A stretch of DNA of 46,791 nucleotides. Source: a virus. The notes beneath the pieces are model-generated. The model was not told the DNA's origin, made no database searches, and saw only the letters and a program-made list of their open reading frames with translations. A program made the translations under genes and the position numbers. Positions 1 to 6,578 of this stretch are shown here, one piece after another; position 1 is the first letter of the stretch; every line of letters begins with the position of its first letter. The DNA is taken from IMG/VR virus record IMGVR_UViG_3300021962_000184, positions 1 through 46,791 of that record. One strand, 5' to 3'.

Positions 1-159
1 GATGAGAAGAGATGTAAAGACCTTATAGTTGGATCTCATGATTATATTGAGATTGCACAGCTGATCACACATCTAAATGACCTCAGATATCAAATTAAGA
101 AGAGTGCAGATAAGCACTTTGGTAGCGAAATTCAGGAAAAGAAATCTCATGACAAGTAA
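1..159 (+). CDS. 3' end of an unidentified protein (partial)
   Basis: The first 52 codons form an open frame from the window edge to a TAA at 157-159. The residues are hydrophilic and mixed, rich in K, D, H and I, and look like a real C-terminus. The frame overlaps the next gene by 11 nt, as is usual in this operon. No domain is recognisable in the visible part, and the start lies outside the window. Confidence 0.55.
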   Translation, partial: DEKRCKDLIVGSHDYIEIAQLITHLNDLRYQIKKSADKHFGSEIQEKKSHDK

Positions 160-769
160 AAACGGCTTTTTTATTAATAGAAATATCAACAAGGATGTTG
201 CTAACATCTTACCTTTTATTGCACCTAATACTGTAGGTATTGAAATTGGTGTATGGGCAGGCGACTCTTCTCAAAAGTTTGTTGATCGTGGAGTAGCACA
301 TCTACACCTTGTGGACAGCTGGTCGGTTGATGCATACATGGCTCAGAAGAATCCTGAAAAAGGTTCTCATGAGAACTTCCTGAATATAATGTCAAAGCAT
401 GCCAAATCAGCAAGCCATAATCATGTTCAAGAGTTCTTTGATACTCTTCACGACTTTGTGCACTCAAGATACAAGGCAATGCCACAAGTAACGATTCATA
501 GAAAACCCTCAGCAGAATTCTTTAGCACGTTTACTGAAAAGGTTGATTGGGTTTACGTTGACGGCGCGCACAGCTATGATGAATGTCTCGAGGATCTTAT
601 TGCTTCTTTAGCTGTTATCAAACCAGGTGGCTGGCTACTTGGAGATGACTATGAGTGGGAATTGACCAGAGGTAAACCTGGCGTCACAAAAGCTGTAAAA
701 GAATTTGTAAAAACTTATAACTTGTCACTCGTGCGTGCTGGCGAACGTCAATTTATTATTGGAGTATAA
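149..769 (+). CDS. Class I SAM-dependent methyltransferase (Methyltransf_24-like)
   Basis: A 206-aa protein with a Rossmann methyltransferase signature: GIEIGVWAGDSS near the N-terminus (SAM-binding glycine motif), then VDWVYVDGAHSYDECLED and KPGGWLLGDDY. This pattern is typical of methyltransferases found in glycan and secondary-metabolite clusters. The start at 149 is chosen because an AGGA lies 11 nt upstream and because the upstream frame is coding up to 159; an ATG at 77 would give a long overlap with unlikely sequence. It heads an overlapping operon with a second methyltransferase and glycosyltransferases, so a role in modifying a surface or DNA-linked glycan is plausible. The substrate is unknown. 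Confidence 0.75.
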   Translation: MTSKNGFFINRNINKDVANILPFIAPNTVGIEIGVWAGDSSQKFVDRGVAHLHLVDSWSVDAYMAQKNPEKGSHENFLNIMSKHAKSASHNHVQEFFDTLHDFVHSRYKAMPQVTIHRKPSAEFFSTFTEKVDWVYVDGAHSYDECLEDLIASLAVIKPGGWLLGDDYEWELTRGKPGVTKAVKEFVKTYNLSLVRAGERQFIIGV

Positions 770-770
770 A

Positions 771-1298
771 ATGCATCCTTCATCATTAGTAAATATGAAA
801 CGTGCACGTGATCTTTTAGGATCACGTTTAGGTAATGATTTGGTTGTATTGGATGTTGGAGGCCGCCAGAGCTGGTCTGGTGCAGCAGCAAGCTCATACA
901 AAGATGTGTTTGCTAAGAACATTAAAGATTATCTAATTGCAGATATTGCTGCTGGCGATAACGTCACGCATGTAATGCCAGGCGAATATACTTTACCGTT
1001 TGAAGACAACTCAATCGACTTCATTGTTAGTGGTCAAATGCTCGAGCATTGCCGCAACCCATTTAGATCCGTTGCAGAGATGACACGTGTTCTTAAACCA
1101 GGACACTACATTGTTCTGATTGCTCCTAGTGCTGGTAAGTATCATGACAATCCTGATTGCTGGAGATTCATGAACGATTCATTCAAAGCAATTGCAGACG
1201 AAGTTGGATTGACGGTTGTCGCTGACTGGGTTGATCTCGATGCTCCCGATGAAAGATCCAGACACTGGAAAGATCACGTGTTCATAGGACAAAAATGA
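771..1298 (+). CDS. Class I SAM-dependent methyltransferase (Methyltransf_11-like)
   Basis: A 175-aa protein with VVLDVGG (SAM-binding motif I), LPFEDNSIDFIVSGQMLEH (motif between strands 4 and 5) and RVLKPGHYIVLIAP. These are typical of the Methyltransf_11 family. The ATG at 771 follows a GGAG and lies 1 nt after the previous stop; an ATG at 735 would overlap the upstream gene. The stop overlaps the next gene's ATG (ATGA-type junction), which implies translational coupling. The substrate cannot be told from sequence. The neighbouring glycosyltransferases suggest sugar or lipid-linked sugar methylation. Confidence 0.75.
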   Translation: MHPSSLVNMKRARDLLGSRLGNDLVVLDVGGRQSWSGAAASSYKDVFAKNIKDYLIADIAAGDNVTHVMPGEYTLPFEDNSIDFIVSGQMLEHCRNPFRSVAEMTRVLKPGHYIVLIAPSAGKYHDNPDCWRFMNDSFKAIADEVGLTVVADWVDLDAPDERSRHWKDHVFIGQK

Positions 1299-1987
1299 AA
1301 GCTGTAGCAATTGTTGTAGCAGGTAATGATACTTCTGAGCTTGGATACTCCAGGCTCGCTGAATCATCTAAAGCTGTAGGCAACGAGTTTGATATCTTAA
1401 AATGGGATGCCGTTACTCCTAACAGCATCAACGGTTTTATGTTGGGCGCAGGTATTAGATGGAATTATCCTTGGGATGGTCAAGTCTACGACTTTGCTAC
1501 AGGGCTAAAGAAGTCAGCTTATCCAACAAAGAATCCAAAGGCTCGGATCGCATGCGCATGTAGTCACTATGCTTTGTGGCAAGAAAGTATGAAAACTGAC
1601 ACTACAATGCTTATCCTTGAGCATGATGCATACTTCATAAACAAGATTGACTTTGATCCTAATGATAGCAAAGCTGATATTATTGGTATCAACAATCCGT
1701 TGGGAGCAACGCGTCGAGCTAAGATATACTACGATAAGATCATTGGGAACGAAATGCCATTCCAACTTGTCCCGTGGATTGATGAGATGACTGTCCCTCA
1801 AGGGCTTGCTGGAAACTCAGCCTATATAATTAAACCAGAAGGCGCAAAGAACATGCTCAAACTTGTCGAGCACTACGGTCTTTGGCCCAACGATGCAATC
1901 ATGTGTCGACAGCTTATATCAAAGCTGGGTGTTACCAGAAAATTCTATACAAACGTTCAAGGTTTAGCGAGCACAACATCATTATGA
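1295..1987 (+). CDS. Glycosyltransferase family 25-like protein
   Basis: A 230-aa protein with the GT25 (lipooligosaccharide galactosyltransferase-like) pattern: CSHYALWQESMKTD followed by MLILEHDAYF, where an acidic loop replaces the classic EDD metal site, and later GNSAYIIKPEGAKNML. It overlaps the gene upstream by 4 nt and the one downstream by 4 nt. It is a clear paralogue of the next gene (shared SHY-LW, EHDA and KPEGAK motifs). It probably transfers a sugar in the phage's own glycan pathway; donor and acceptor are unknown. Confidence 0.7.
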   Translation: MKAVAIVVAGNDTSELGYSRLAESSKAVGNEFDILKWDAVTPNSINGFMLGAGIRWNYPWDGQVYDFATGLKKSAYPTKNPKARIACACSHYALWQESMKTDTTMLILEHDAYFINKIDFDPNDSKADIIGINNPLGATRRAKIYYDKIIGNEMPFQLVPWIDEMTVPQGLAGNSAYIIKPEGAKNMLKLVEHYGLWPNDAIMCRQLISKLGVTRKFYTNVQGLASTTSL

Positions 1988-2628
1988 AATCATACGTTAT
2001 TACTATGGTGGAGAACAAGAAGTCTATTGAGGCTGCAGATCGTTGTATCGATTCTGGCGTCAAGAACGGATTGTTTATTCAAAACTTTAGAGCTATCACT
2101 CCTCGAGATCCTATTGACAAGATACTAAAGGTTCAGGGTATCTCAAAAGATGGCTTCAAAGAGTCATATTCACGATTTGACAATTGTGTAGCAGCGTTCC
2201 TGTCACACTACTCGTTGTGGGTGCAATGTGCTGCTGGTCAGGATGAATTCCAGATCTTTGAACATGATGCTGTGATTATGAACCCAATCCCTGAGTTTAT
2301 CAACTACCAATATTGTGTAAACCTTGGTAAACCTTCGTATGGTAAGTACAACGATCCAATTCTTCTTGGGGTCAACCCTCTTACATCAAAGCGATACTTT
2401 CCTGGTGCACATGCTTATAGATTGAAGCCAGAAGGAGCTAAGAGGCTGATTGCTCAAGCTAAGATTGCTGCAAAGCCCACTGATGTATTCTTACATCTTG
2501 ATACGTTCCCTTGGTTGGAAGAATATTACCCTTGGCCAGTTCAAGCAAATGATACTTTTACCACAATTCAGAAACAAGCTGGCTGCTTAGCGAAACATAA
2601 TTATAATGACAAATATCAAATCATCTAA
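1984..2628 (+). CDS. Glycosyltransferase family 25-like protein (paralogue)
   Basis: A 214-aa protein whose motifs match its upstream neighbour: FLSHYSLWVQCAAG, FQIFEHDAVI, GAHAYRLKPEGAKRL, then LDTFPWLEEYYPWPVQ. The start at 1984 is set by the ATGA overlap with the previous stop. Adjacent paralogues suggest a tandem duplication followed by divergence, with two related sugar transfers. The stop overlaps the next CDS by 23 nt. Confidence 0.7.
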   Translation: MKSYVITMVENKKSIEAADRCIDSGVKNGLFIQNFRAITPRDPIDKILKVQGISKDGFKESYSRFDNCVAAFLSHYSLWVQCAAGQDEFQIFEHDAVIMNPIPEFINYQYCVNLGKPSYGKYNDPILLGVNPLTSKRYFPGAHAYRLKPEGAKRLIAQAKIAAKPTDVFLHLDTFPWLEEYYPWPVQANDTFTTIQKQAGCLAKHNYNDKYQII

Positions 2629-3247
2629 GCTGTTCATTACTGGGTGTGATAGTAAAACTGAATGGATGTTGCCTTGGTTCGTAGAGAACTTTCGCAAACA
2701 TAATCCAAATGCCGAGCTAGTGATATTTGACTTTGGTATGGAGTCGTCTTTATATCCAGAGCTTAGAAAGTCACATCGCTCACAGGATCAGGGCTGGTTC
2801 AAAAAGCCAAGTGCTATGGTCAAAGCATCAGCATTAGCAGAAAAGATCTGCTGGCTTGATACTGACTGTGAAGTTAAAGCTAACATTGAAGACGTTTTTG
2901 ATTATATTGAGCCTAACAAGCTAGCAATGGTTGAAGATGTTCCGTGGTCTACGAGACGTCGTGAGAAGTGGCACAATAGTGGTGTTGTGGCGTTCACAGG
3001 AAGACCAGCGATCCTAGATAAGTGGGTCGGTGAAGTAGCTATCAATCCTGTAGCAGGAGACCAAGAGGTCCTGCATATGCTTGTGAGATCGGGTATGAAT
3101 AGACTGATACATATCAAGGACCTCCCAAGACAGTATAATACTCTAAGACTTGATCTACAAGATAAGTCACAACCCAACAATATTAAAATTATGCATTGGA
3201 CTGGCCCTAAGGGCAAACAATATATTAAGGAAGTGATGAATGGCTAA
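2606..3247 (+). CDS. GT-A fold glycosyltransferase with DxD motif
   Basis: A 213-aa protein containing KICWLDTDCEV (a DxD metal/nucleotide-sugar motif preceded by hydrophobics) and EKWHNSGVVAF, a pattern seen in GT8-like and capsular-sugar transferases. The fold starts with LFITGCDSKTEWMLPWFVENF. It is cotranscribed with the GT25-like genes and overlaps both neighbours (23 nt upstream, 8 nt downstream). It most likely adds a sugar using a nucleotide-sugar donor. The exact family is not certain. Confidence 0.6.
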   Translation: MTNIKSSKLFITGCDSKTEWMLPWFVENFRKHNPNAELVIFDFGMESSLYPELRKSHRSQDQGWFKKPSAMVKASALAEKICWLDTDCEVKANIEDVFDYIEPNKLAMVEDVPWSTRRREKWHNSGVVAFTGRPAILDKWVGEVAINPVAGDQEVLHMLVRSGMNRLIHIKDLPRQYNTLRLDLQDKSQPNNIKIMHWTGPKGKQYIKEVMNG

Positions 3248-3836
3248 GACTGCCCACGTTATTGGTAATGGTGATAGTGCGTCAAGATATAATCCCGCAC
3301 CTGGCTTAAAGATTACCTGTAACCTACCACCATTTGCTGTCGAGAATGTTTATACGACATGCATGGTTGATTTCAAAATGATGAATGCTATCAAGGAAGG
3401 TAGCGTTATTGTTCCAGGCGATTGGGTGCTCGGAGCGCGGCCAAAGAAGTTCATGGAGCTTAATCCACAGTTCAACATGAGGTATGCTGCGCAAGTCAAG
3501 GACTACTACACCGAATTGCCCGCTTATGCGGAGAATTACACCAATTTTAACTGCGGCCATATGGCTGTTCACTATGCAGCAAACAAGTTGAAGTGTGACG
3601 AGATTCATATGTACGGCTTTGACTCGATCTTCGATTTCAACCTACGTAGTGCTAGCGACTTGTATCTGATCTCTGATCGTGAAGCAAACAACAGCTTGAG
3701 ACTGTCAAACAACTGGCGGCCGATCTGGCAACAGCTGTTCAACGAGTTCCCCAACACAAAGTTTGTTCTGCATCATAAGCACGACCAGATCAAGTTTCCA
3801 GTTGGTAAAAATGTTGAGATTGTGACAAAAAAGTAG
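3240..3836 (+). CDS. Unknown protein, weakly like GT42/sugar-nucleotide enzymes
   Basis: A 198-aa protein beginning TAHVIGNGDSASRY, a loop reminiscent of the GNGPS motif of GT42 sialyltransferases and related Rossmann proteins. It continues with FNCGHMAVHYAANKLKCDEIHMYGFDS, a typical nucleotide-binding-like second half. It is the last gene of the glycan operon and ends with TAG directly upstream of a promoter. The resemblance is weak, and a different Rossmann enzyme is equally possible. Confidence 0.5.
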   Translation: MAKTAHVIGNGDSASRYNPAPGLKITCNLPPFAVENVYTTCMVDFKMMNAIKEGSVIVPGDWVLGARPKKFMELNPQFNMRYAAQVKDYYTELPAYAENYTNFNCGHMAVHYAANKLKCDEIHMYGFDSIFDFNLRSASDLYLISDREANNSLRLSNNWRPIWQQLFNEFPNTKFVLHHKHDQIKFPVGKNVEIVTKK

Positions 3837-3866
3837 TTGACTAATCTAACTTTGCCTGGATAATAA
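3837..3866 (+). promoter_or_regulatory. Sigma70-type promoter
   Basis: TTGACT at 3837-3842, an 18-nt spacer and TAATAA at 3861-3866. It lies just after the stop of the glycan operon and about 35 nt before the HExxH gene. Confidence 0.5.
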
Positions 3867-3897
3867 CATAGCAGTTGTTAGCAGGGATGCATATACT

Positions 3898-4290
3898 ATG
3901 ATGTACGAAGTCTCGGGTGGAACCAAAGCTCAGCGCAAAGTTGTTGACGAAGCAATGTCCTTTGTCATTAACCACATCAACGTTGGCAATGTGTATGTTT
4001 ATATCAATCTCGGCAGATACCCGTCTCACGGTGTAATTCAAATTGGATCCAAGAAATTTGAGATTGAGATTGTTAAGGATGCCCCCGACGAAGAGATCTT
4101 GTACACTATTTGTCACGAGATGAAGCACGTCGAGCAGATTTATACAAAGCGTCTTGTCCAAGGAAATGGTAAGGCGCTGTGGCTTGGTGAAGATCATACT
4201 CACACCCTATACTTTGATCGCCCTTGGGAAGTTGAAGCATACAAGTTTGAAAAAATTGCAGATCAGCTGTTGACTTCTCGTGCTGCATGA
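3898..4290 (+). CDS. Putative zinc metallopeptidase-like protein (HExxH)
   Basis: A 130-aa protein with ICHEMKHVEQ, where H73-E74-x-x-H77 fits the gluzincin HExxH zinc site. A downstream WEVEAYKFE segment supplies acidic residues that could be the third ligand. Small proteins of this type occur in tailed phages, but their activity is not established. Two adjacent ATGs (3898, 3901) are possible starts. It follows its own promoter at 3837. A structural, non-catalytic role remains possible. Confidence 0.55.
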   Translation: MMYEVSGGTKAQRKVVDEAMSFVINHINVGNVYVYINLGRYPSHGVIQIGSKKFEIEIVKDAPDEEILYTICHEMKHVEQIYTKRLVQGNGKALWLGEDHTHTLYFDRPWEVEAYKFEKIADQLLTSRAA

Positions 4291-4298
4291 CTTATATT
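4270..4298 (+). promoter_or_regulatory. Early promoter of the TTGAC-N17-TATATT class
   Basis: TTGACT at 4270-4275, a 17-nt spacer, and TATATT at 4293-4298 inside CTTATATTAAG. It overlaps the 3' end of the HExxH gene and drives the small genes that follow. Confidence 0.65.
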
Positions 4299-4325
4299 AA
4301 GTACATGAACAAGGGAGAGATGAAG

Positions 4326-4508
4326 ATGAATGGTTTTGATGTCCACTCTGCTACCGAAGTTGCAGTCATGCTGGCTGGTATTGTTCGCCGTGCTAAGATG
4401 TTTGGTCACGATCGTGAGCGGATCCTTGAGGATGTTATGTTCCTTTCGGAAAACTACGCCAAGCTCGCTCTGCGTATTGATGCTGAGATGGAAAAGGAAG
4501 CTGCATAA
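4326..4508 (+). CDS. Small unknown protein (60 aa)
   Basis: A 60-aa, mostly helical protein with no recognisable domain. The start at 4326 is chosen because GGGAGAG (4313-4319) sits 6 nt upstream; the in-frame ATG at 4287 lies between the promoter elements and cannot be used by that transcript. The TAA overlaps the next ATG (TAATG). Confidence 0.6.
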   Translation: MNGFDVHSATEVAVMLAGIVRRAKMFGHDRERILEDVMFLSENYAKLALRIDAEMEKEAA

Positions 4509-4687
4509 TGGACGCTATTGTTTTTGACGAGGTCGCTCGTTTGTATCCTGCTAATGTCAGTAGCGAGCTGGAAAACCAAGCTCGTATAGATATTATTAAT
4601 TGGCTCTTGGACACTCCCACGCCTACGATTGGGATGGATATGAAAGACGTCATTAAACTCTTCTGGAACGAAAGGCTCGGCCAATGA
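4508..4687 (+). CDS. Small unknown protein (59 aa)
   Basis: A 59-codon frame linked to both neighbours by TAATG (4506-4510) and ATGA (4684-4687) junctions, which is strong evidence of translation. The product contains an acidic N-terminus, a segment LENQARIDIINWLLDTPTP and MKDVIKLFWNERLGQ. No family is recognised. Confidence 0.6.
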   Translation: MDAIVFDEVARLYPANVSSELENQARIDIINWLLDTPTPTIGMDMKDVIKLFWNERLGQ

Positions 4688-5064
4688 AAACCGTACTTGC
4701 AATTGCTGCAACTCTAATCGCAACCTCTGCTTCTGCAGAAACTGTTCGCGCTACTATCAAAGACCACTACACGTGGCAAGAGGTCAGCGTTCCTATCACG
4801 CAAACGTTCTGCCGCAATGGTTCTGCTGGCGCTGATGCGTTGACTGGAATGATTATCGGTGGTATTATCGGTAAAGGTGTTACTGGTGATGACAAAGGCG
4901 CTGCTGCTGGTGCAGTTCTTGGTGGTGTAATCGGTGCTGACAAAGGTGGCAAGAGATGCTGGGAAGAAACTACATATCGCGCTGAAAGCACCGAAGTTTA
5001 CTCGCACAGCACGATTACTTTCAAGCAAGATGGTCAAACTTATTCGTTTGACTTCTATAAATAA
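4684..5064 (+). CDS. Exported glycine-zipper protein
   Basis: A 126-aa protein with a signal peptide (MKTVLAIAATLIATSASA, cleavage after ASA). It then has a glycine-zipper segment MIIGGIIGKGVTGDD...AAAGAVLGGVIGADKGG, as in the Rickettsia 17-kDa/2TM glycine-zipper family. Two cysteines (FCRNG, RCWEE) flank the zipper. It probably resides in the periplasm or outer membrane, perhaps altering the host envelope or blocking superinfection; that role is inference. A T4-type late promoter overlaps its stop. Confidence 0.7.
   Translation: MKTVLAIAATLIATSASAETVRATIKDHYTWQEVSVPITQTFCRNGSAGADALTGMIIGGIIGKGVTGDDKGAAAGAVLGGVIGADKGGKRCWEETTYRAESTEVYSHSTITFKQDGQTYSFDFYK
5056..5063 (+). promoter_or_regulatory. 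T4-type late promoter (TATAAATA)
   Basis: An exact TATAAATA at the end of the glycine-zipper gene, just ahead of the tRNA bank at 5071. It could drive late transcription of the tRNAs or be fortuitous. Confidence 0.4.
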
Positions 5065-5070
5065 CAAAAT

Positions 5071-5147
5071 GCTTCCGTAGCTCAGTTGGACAGAGCAAGA
5101 CACTTCTAATGTCAAGGTCGAGGGTTCGAATCCTTCCGGGAGCACCA
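5071..5147 (+). tRNA. tRNA-Arg(UCU)
   Basis: Full cloverleaf: acceptor GCTTCCG/CGGGAGC with discriminator A and encoded CCA, a canonical T-arm (GGGTTCGAATCC) and loop CTTCTAA giving anticodon UCU (5104-5106 region). The outermost anticodon-stem pair is mismatched. Confidence 0.9.
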
Positions 5148-5153
5148 AGTTTA

Positions 5154-5229
5154 GTCCTCGTAGGCCAAAGGTAGAGTCAGCAGACTTAAAATCTGCGTAG
5201 TGTCGGTTCGAGTCCGACCGGGGACACCA
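5154..5229 (+). tRNA. tRNA-Leu(UAA) with short variable loop
   Basis: Acceptor GTCCTCG/CGGGGAC-A-CCA, anticodon arm GCAGA-CTTAAAA-TCTGC (UAA), T-arm GTCGG-TTCGAGT-CCGAC. The variable region is only GTAGT (5 nt), whereas bacterial tRNA-Leu normally carries a long class II variable arm. Confidence 0.88.
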
Positions 5230-5244
5230 AACAAAGAGGATGTA

Positions 5245-5418
5245 ATGGCTAAATCTAGTCTTGATTATTCTGAGCAACACGGTCTAATGATTGCACTTAG
5301 CAATCTAGAAACCACAATTGATAAAGAGTTGACTGGTGATCCTGCAGCTTATAATGGTGACTCATTAGTCGTTATGGAATGGTTAAAGAAACGCATTAAA
5401 ACATTGAGTAACAAATGA
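5245..5418 (+). CDS. Small unknown protein (57 aa)
   Basis: A 57-aa protein starting MAKSSLDYSEQHGLMIALS. Its ATG at 5245 follows AGAGGA; an upstream in-frame ATG lies inside the tRNA and is rejected. Its stop overlaps the next ATG (ATGA). It lies between two tRNAs and ends in a basic helix (WLKKRIKTLSNK). No family is recognised. Confidence 0.6.
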   Translation: MAKSSLDYSEQHGLMIALSNLETTIDKELTGDPAAYNGDSLVVMEWLKKRIKTLSNK

Positions 5419-5591
5419 CATACTATGTAAAAGAACACGGCTTCTACTATGAAAAGCTTCATGGTCCTTATGCAACGTTGCAGGAGGCTATGGCTAACAA
5501 ACCAACCGACAAGACGTTTGGTCGCGAAGAAGCTGTTGTGAGATTCACAATTGAATCTACTCAAGGTAAGGTTCAACTGCTAAACGAATAG
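5415..5591 (+). CDS. Small unknown protein (58 aa)
   Basis: A 58-codon gene coupled to the previous one by ATGA. The product starts MTYYVKEHGFYYEKLHGPYA and has a repeated aromatic G-Y/F pattern resembling small beta-rich phage proteins. It ends with TAG 1 nt before the next tRNA. Function unknown. Confidence 0.6.
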   Translation: MTYYVKEHGFYYEKLHGPYATLQEAMANKPTDKTFGREEAVVRFTIESTQGKVQLLNE

Positions 5592-5592
5592 T

Positions 5593-5684
5593 GGAAGTGA
5601 GACTGGGTAGTCAGAGAGGACTTATAAACCTTTTAGCGCCAGATTAGCGTTCTTGACTGGGTTCGAGTCCCAGCACTTCTACCA
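5593..5684 (+). tRNA. tRNA-like gene with long variable arm, anticodon probably UAU (Ile)
   Basis: Acceptor GGAAGTG/CACTTCT-A-CCA and a good T-arm (CTGGG-TTCGAGT-CCCAG) show tRNA identity. The candidate anticodon loop CTTATAA gives UAU, but its closing pair would be A-A. A further hairpin AGCGC-CAGATTA-GCGTT occupies the variable region, and the D-loop is very short (GACT-GGGT-AGTC). The anticodon assignment is therefore uncertain. Confidence 0.6.
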
Positions 5685-5700
5685 ATAAAAAGAAACAACA

Positions 5701-5784
5701 ATGACACGTTTACAAATATTCCTGATGGTGTTCAACATCATAGTAGGCATTTCAATTATCGCTAACACCGTTCATCAATGGTAA
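5701..5784 (+). CDS. Possible 27-aa membrane peptide
   Basis: ATG to TAA encodes a very hydrophobic peptide (LQIFLMVFNIIVGISIIANTV core), a plausible single membrane helix. The upstream region has only a weak purine-rich stretch as ribosome site. It sits alone between two tRNAs. It may be real, given the many small genes here, but the evidence is thin. Confidence 0.35.
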   Translation: MTRLQIFLMVFNIIVGISIIANTVHQW

Positions 5785-5785
5785 T

Positions 5786-5861
5786 GCTCCTGTAGCTCAG
5801 CGGTTAGAGCTGGGCGCTCATAACGCCTAGGTCCGGGGTTCGAATCCCTGCGGGAGCACCA
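5786..5861 (+). tRNA. tRNA with CAU anticodon (elongator Met or Ile2)
   Basis: Acceptor GCTCCTG/CGGGAGC-A-CCA; anticodon arm GGGCG-CTCATAA-CGCCT (CAU). It has a paired 1-72, so it is not an initiator. Whether C34 is modified to lysidine (Ile) cannot be seen. Confidence 0.88.
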
Positions 5862-5881
5862 AAATAATTTGTAAATAACTG

Positions 5882-5911
5882 TTGACCTAAGTAAACAAAA
5901 GACTATATAAT
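5882..5911 (+). promoter_or_regulatory. Sigma70-type promoter of a short transcription unit
   Basis: CTGTTGACC with TTGACC at 5882-5887 and TATAAT at 5906-5911 (18-nt spacer). It is followed 150 nt later by a strong terminator with only a 28-codon ORF between. Confidence 0.65.
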
Positions 5912-5943
5912 ACTAGAACGCAACCAAAGGATAACCTCCGCAA

Positions 5944-6030
5944 ATGTACTCGCAAACAGTAACCTTTAAGCAGAATATGTGCCCGCTCTTCGGCGGCGAA
6001 TATATTCGTGCGTTCGGAGGCTCGATGTAG
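5944..6030 (+). CDS. Possible 28-aa peptide in a stand-alone transcript
   Basis: A 28-codon ATG-TAG frame lies between the promoter at 5882 and the terminator at 6062-6091, the only ORF in that unit. The nearest AAGGA is about 8-10 nt upstream. The product contains TFKQNMCPLFGGEYIR and is not recognisable. The transcript may instead be a small RNA, because the same stretch contains the hairpin CCGCTC-TTCG-GCGG. Confidence 0.3.
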   Translation: MYSQTVTFKQNMCPLFGGEYIRAFGGSM

Positions 6031-6061
6031 GAATAGTCTAACGACATACCCTATCAAAGAG

Positions 6062-6091
6062 CCCTCCCAGAGAAATCTTGGAGGGTTTTTT
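6062..6091 (+). terminator. Intrinsic terminator
   Basis: Stem CCCTCC/GGAGGG (6062-6067 with 6080-6085), with inner AGA/TCT around GAAA, followed by six T. It lies 6 nt before tRNA-Cys and ends the short unit from 5882. Confidence 0.85.
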
Positions 6092-6096
6092 AATAC

Positions 6097-6178
6097 GGTG
6101 TGGTGCTCGAATGGTAAGGGGCGGGATTGCAAATCCCAGGCACGAAAGTAGTGAGTTCGATTCTCACCCACACCTCCA
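6097..6178 (+). tRNA. tRNA-Cys(GCA)
   Basis: Acceptor GGTGTGG/CCACACC with discriminator T and encoded CCA; anticodon arm CGGGA-TTGCAAA-TCCCA (GCA); T-arm GTGAG-TTCGATT-CTCAC. The variable region is about 12 nt, somewhat long for tRNA-Cys. Confidence 0.85.
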
Positions 6179-6183
6179 ATATT

Positions 6184-6255
6184 GGTGACACCGCACGGTG
6201 CGGACTTGGGTCTCATAAGCCCGAAGAGATGGTTCGAGTCCATCTGGCACCACCA
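6184..6255 (+). tRNA. tRNA with CAU anticodon (Met or Ile2)
   Basis: Acceptor GGTGACA/TGGCACC (one A-G mismatch) then A and CCA; anticodon arm TGGGT-CTCATAA-GCCCG (CAU); T-arm GATGG-TTCGAGT-CCATC. The D-region CCGCACGGTGCGG is compact. This is one of three CAU tRNAs in the window. Confidence 0.8.
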
Positions 6256-6265
6256 AAAAAAGATG

Positions 6266-6294
6266 TTGACTTCTGTATCGGCAATGCTTATATT
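6266..6294 (+). promoter_or_regulatory. Early promoter for the first rrn-like leader
   Basis: TTGACT at 6266-6271, a 17-nt spacer, TATATT at 6289-6294. It directs transcription into the boxA-like leader RNA and then tRNA-Gln. Confidence 0.7.
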
Positions 6295-6333
6295 GAAGTT
6301 AACAGGGACGAAGCGATCGCATCAATCTCCCAC

Positions 6334-6350
6334 GCTCATTGAAAATTTAG
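6334..6350 (+). promoter_or_regulatory. boxA-like antitermination element, copy 1
   Basis: GCTCATTGAAAATTTAG resembles the rRNA-operon boxA (E. coli TGCTCTTTAACAA), to which NusB/NusE bind. It lies 40 nt downstream of the promoter and upstream of a long RNA helix. A second copy at 16055-16072 is closer to consensus. Confidence 0.5.
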
Positions 6351-6393
6351 CAATTGTCCTAGCGTAAGCGATGATGGACTGGAAATAGAAGAA

Positions 6394-6499
6394 ATTCTAT
6401 TTTCACATGCACATAATGCACTAGTGCTGATGGTCGTAATAGTGTCCAGCAGACGTGCAGGTTGACAATTGGCGTATTGTGTGCAGGAGAAAATAGAAT
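6394..6499 (+). ncRNA. Long-helix RNA, copy 1 (rrn-leader-like)
   Basis: Positions 6394-6412 pair with 6481-6499 in a 19-position helix with 17 Watson-Crick pairs and two mismatches. It encloses about 68 nt that contain smaller hairpins (GCAC-TA-GTGC and GCTG...CAGC). The helix ends 2 nt before tRNA-Gln. A second copy at 16091-16184 preserves the helix with compensatory changes (A-T here, G-C there), so base pairing is conserved. By analogy with rRNA leaders the helix may be an RNase III processing stalk, or the enclosed RNA may be functional. Confidence 0.65.
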
Positions 6500-6501
6500 G
6501 T

Positions 6502-6575
6502 TGCCCCATCGTCTAGCGGTAGGATATCTGACTTTGAATCAGAAGAGCGCGGTTCGAATCCTCGTGGGGCATCCA
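6502..6575 (+). tRNA. tRNA-Gln(UUG)
   Basis: Acceptor TGCCCCA/TGGGGCA with discriminator T and CCA; anticodon arm TCTGA-CTTTGAA-TCAGA (UUG); T-arm GCGG-TTCGAATCC. It follows the long-helix RNA directly. Confidence 0.92.
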
Positions 6576-6578
6576 ACA

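Noticed and set aside
77-148. Upstream ATG of the first methyltransferase gene
   Set aside because: The residues it would add are an out-of-frame reading of the preceding gene's end. The ATG at 149 has a better ribosome site and overlap.
6462-6499. Promoter TTGACA...TAGAAT inside the long-helix RNA
   Set aside because: The spacing is 26 nt, and the sequence is explained by the conserved helix.
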